Shown here: one piece after another, positions 14,077 to 15,550 of the stretch
How positions within the stretch are numbered: position 1 is the stretch's first letter
Layout of the letters: each line of letters begins with the position of its first letter
Assembly (NCBI GenBank): GCA_021151485.1
Contig: JAGKXB010000041.1
Location: 1-15,550, forward strand
Reading direction: 5' to 3'
Length of the DNA: 15,550 nt
Origin: Oxalobacteraceae bacterium
GTDB lineage: Bacteria; Pseudomonadota; Gammaproteobacteria; Burkholderiales; Burkholderiaceae_D
Made by a program: the position numbers and the translations under genes
The notes under the pieces: generated by a model
The model's input: the letters and a program-made list of their open reading frames with translations, nothing else
Databases searched by the model: none
Told to the model about the DNA's origin: nothing

Positions 14077-15480
14077 TTAAATTGTAGAATCATTTTTTTC
14101 GTGATCATTACCGCTTTCAAGATAGTTTTGGTTTACATCGTATTTTTTAATAAGGTCGTAAAACGTTGGTCTGGTGACTCCCAATAGCTTGGCAGCTGCT
14201 GAGATGTTGTTGTCTGTCATGCTTAGGGCGCGCAGTATGGCGCCTCGTTCTGCCTCTTGGCGAACATGGCGTAAGTTGAGCGATAGCTCGCCTGCTTCTG
14301 CCAAGCCTAAATCCTCGCGGGTGACATATTTGCCGTCAGCCATAATCACGGCGCGTTTTATTTTGTTTTCCATTTCGCGAATGTTGCCTGGCCATGAATA
14401 GTTTTCGATGGCGGCAATTGCATCTGGTGTAAATCCGGTTACGTTTTGGCCGTGCTCCTTGGCGAATTGCAATTTAAAGTGGCGCGCCAGTAAGACCTTG
14501 TCGCCCAGGCGATTGCGAAGAGGAGGTATGTTTACTGTCATTTCGCAAATGCGGTAGAACAGATCCTCGCGAAAACTTCCATTGCCTACCATGGCCTCCA
14601 GGTCTTTATTGGTGGCGCAAATGACCCGCACATCTACTGGGATCTCACTCCTGCCGCCGACACGTTCAATAACCCTTTCCTGTAAAAAGCGCAAAAGCTT
14701 TGCTTGTAAATTGAGAGGCATGTCACCAATTTCGTCGAGAAACAGGGTGCCTTCATGCGCTGTTTCTACTTTGCCTATGGTGGTTTTATTGGCGCCGGTA
14801 AATGCGCCCTTTTCATAGCCAAAGAGCTCGCTCTCAATCAGGTTTTCAGGTACAGCAGCACAATTGATGGCTACAAAGCGTTTGTTTCTGCGCGGGCTGA
14901 GTTGGTGAATAGCGCGCGCCATAACTTCCTTGCCGGTACCACTTTCACCTAGCAGTGTGCAGGTTACGGTCGTAGGGGAAATTTTTTCCAGTTGGCGACA
15001 AATCTTCAGCATTTGCGGATCGTTGGTGATCATGCCTTCGAGCGGCGCCTGCTGCGAGATATTGAGGCGACGGTTGTAGTCCTCCAGATCGAATATATGG
15101 AAGGCGCGCTGAACAATCAGATCCAGGGTGTTGGGGTCTACCGGTTTTTGGTAAAAGTCATAGGCGCCCATGGCTACCGCGCGCAGGGCGTTGTCGCGAT
15201 CCGTCTTGCCGGTCATCACAATAATTTTACTGTTAGGGGCGATGCGTAAAATATCCTGGATACATTTAAACCCTTCATCGACTCCATCTTCATCAGGTGG
15301 AAGGCCCAGATCCTGAATTATTACCGGCGCTTCGTGCAGGCGTAGTGCGGCTATGGCGTCCTGGCGATTATCGGCAACGACCGTTTCATATTGGTCAAAG
15401 TGCCAGCGCAATTGGCTTTGCAAGCCGGTGTCATCTTCGACAATTAGTAGGATAGGTTTGGTGGAGGTTGATTTGCTCAT
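14077..15480 (-). CDS. prsR: PEP-CTERM-system response regulator, sigma-54-dependent activator
   Basis: A 467-residue, three-domain NtrC-type regulator. The receiver domain (about 8-125) has the acidic pair Glu15-Asp16-Asp17, phosphorylation site Asp57 in IIQDLGLPP, Thr90 and Lys112. The AAA+ domain (about 150-380) has Walker A GESGTGKE (178-185), GAFTGA (225-230, the sigma-54 contact loop), Walker B TLFLDE (245-250) and FREDLFYR (303-310). The C-terminal Fis-type helix-turn-helix (about 424-446, NNISAAAKLLGVTRPTFYDL) binds DNA. The DLGLPPDE-type receiver motif and the exosortase neighbourhood fit PrsR, which with PrsK and RpoN controls PEP-CTERM genes. The likely target here is the promoter at 12719-12734. 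The ATG at 15480 follows the kinase stop by 9 bases, with GGGA as ribosome site, so kinase and regulator are co-transcribed. Confidence 0.93.
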   Translation of the reverse strand: MSKSTSTKPILLIVEDDTGLQSQLRWHFDQYETVVADNRQDAIAALRLHEAPVIIQDLGLPPDEDGVDEGFKCIQDILRIAPNSKIIVMTGKTDRDNALRAVAMGAYDFYQKPVDPNTLDLIVQRAFHIFDLEDYNRRLNISQQAPLEGMITNDPQMLKICRQLEKISPTTVTCTLLGESGTGKEVMARAIHQLSPRRNKRFVAINCAAVPENLIESELFGYEKGAFTGANKTTIGKVETAHEGTLFLDEIGDMPLNLQAKLLRFLQERVIERVGGRSEIPVDVRVICATNKDLEAMVGNGSFREDLFYRICEMTVNIPPLRNRLGDKVLLARHFKLQFAKEHGQNVTGFTPDAIAAIENYSWPGNIREMENKIKRAVIMADGKYVTREDLGLAEAGELSLNLRHVRQEAERGAILRALSMTDNNISAAAKLLGVTRPTFYDLIKKYDVNQNYLESGNDHEKNDSTI

Positions 15481-15489
15481 GCGATCCCG

Positions 15490-15550
15490 CTAATCCTTGT
15501 TTAGTGGCAGGGTAATTGTAATAGTTGTACCTTCGCCAACTTCGCTGGCG
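15490..15550 (-). CDS. prsK: C-terminus of sensor histidine kinase, probably PrsK (5' part outside window)
   Basis: The last 19 codons before the TAG at 15490-15492 read ASEVGEGTTITITLPLNKD. This matches the end of a histidine-kinase ATPase domain, where a G-x-GTTFTI-x-LP strand closes the fold. The window edge cuts off the rest. Its position directly before prsR, with a 9-base gap, makes it the partner kinase, so PrsK is the natural assignment, but the gene name rests on context rather than on sequence. Confidence 0.7.
   Translation of the reverse strand, partial: ASEVGEGTTITITLPLNKD

Overview
The window looks like a gammaproteobacterial chromosome segment, most likely from the Cellvibrionaceae (Cellvibrio or a close relative). 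This rests on a lipoprotein with long polyserine linkers, typical of secreted proteins of Cellvibrio and Saccharophagus, together with an exosortase A / PEP-CTERM system. The genus is an inference from protein style, not from a marker gene. All twelve recognisable genes lie on the minus strand, so the window is read from its right end to its left.

Right end (15550 to 14077), regulation: the last codons of a histidine kinase (probably PrsK) are followed 9 bases later by prsR. PrsR is a sigma-54-dependent response regulator with all its key motifs intact.

Middle (14076 to 11796), cell-surface cargo: first a lipoprotein with two fibronectin-III-like domains and two polyserine linkers, then a secreted PEP-CTERM protein. 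The PEP-CTERM gene has a well-spaced sigma-54 (-24/-12) promoter, a perfect inverted repeat about 80 bases upstream of the predicted transcript start, a good ribosome binding site, and a strong hairpin terminator just after its stop codon. It therefore looks like a single-gene transcription unit controlled by PrsR.

Left three quarters (11795 to 1), sorting and glycan synthesis: a tightly packed run of nine genes with short gaps or small overlaps, so probably one operon. In transcription order these are exosortase fused to an EpsI domain (xrtA), a membrane GT2 glycosyltransferase, a PaaK/CapK-like adenylate-forming ligase, a soluble GT2 glycosyltransferase, a NodB-type polysaccharide deacetylase, a GT-C multi-membrane-span glycosyltransferase, two GT4 glycosyltransferases, an O-antigen-ligase/polymerase-like membrane protein, and a GT-B glycosyltransferase cut by the window edge.

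Taken together this is an exopolysaccharide/protein-sorting locus. PrsK/PrsR with sigma-54 would switch on the PEP-CTERM protein, XrtA would process its C-terminal PEP-CTERM segment, and the glycosyltransferases would build the associated polysaccharide and perhaps glycosylate the sorted protein. The least conventional parts are the polyserine/FN3 lipoprotein between prsR and the PEP-CTERM gene and the adenylate-forming ligase inside the glycan operon. No tRNA, rRNA, CRISPR array, insertion sequence or integrase was seen, and no gene-free stretch exceeds 300 bases.
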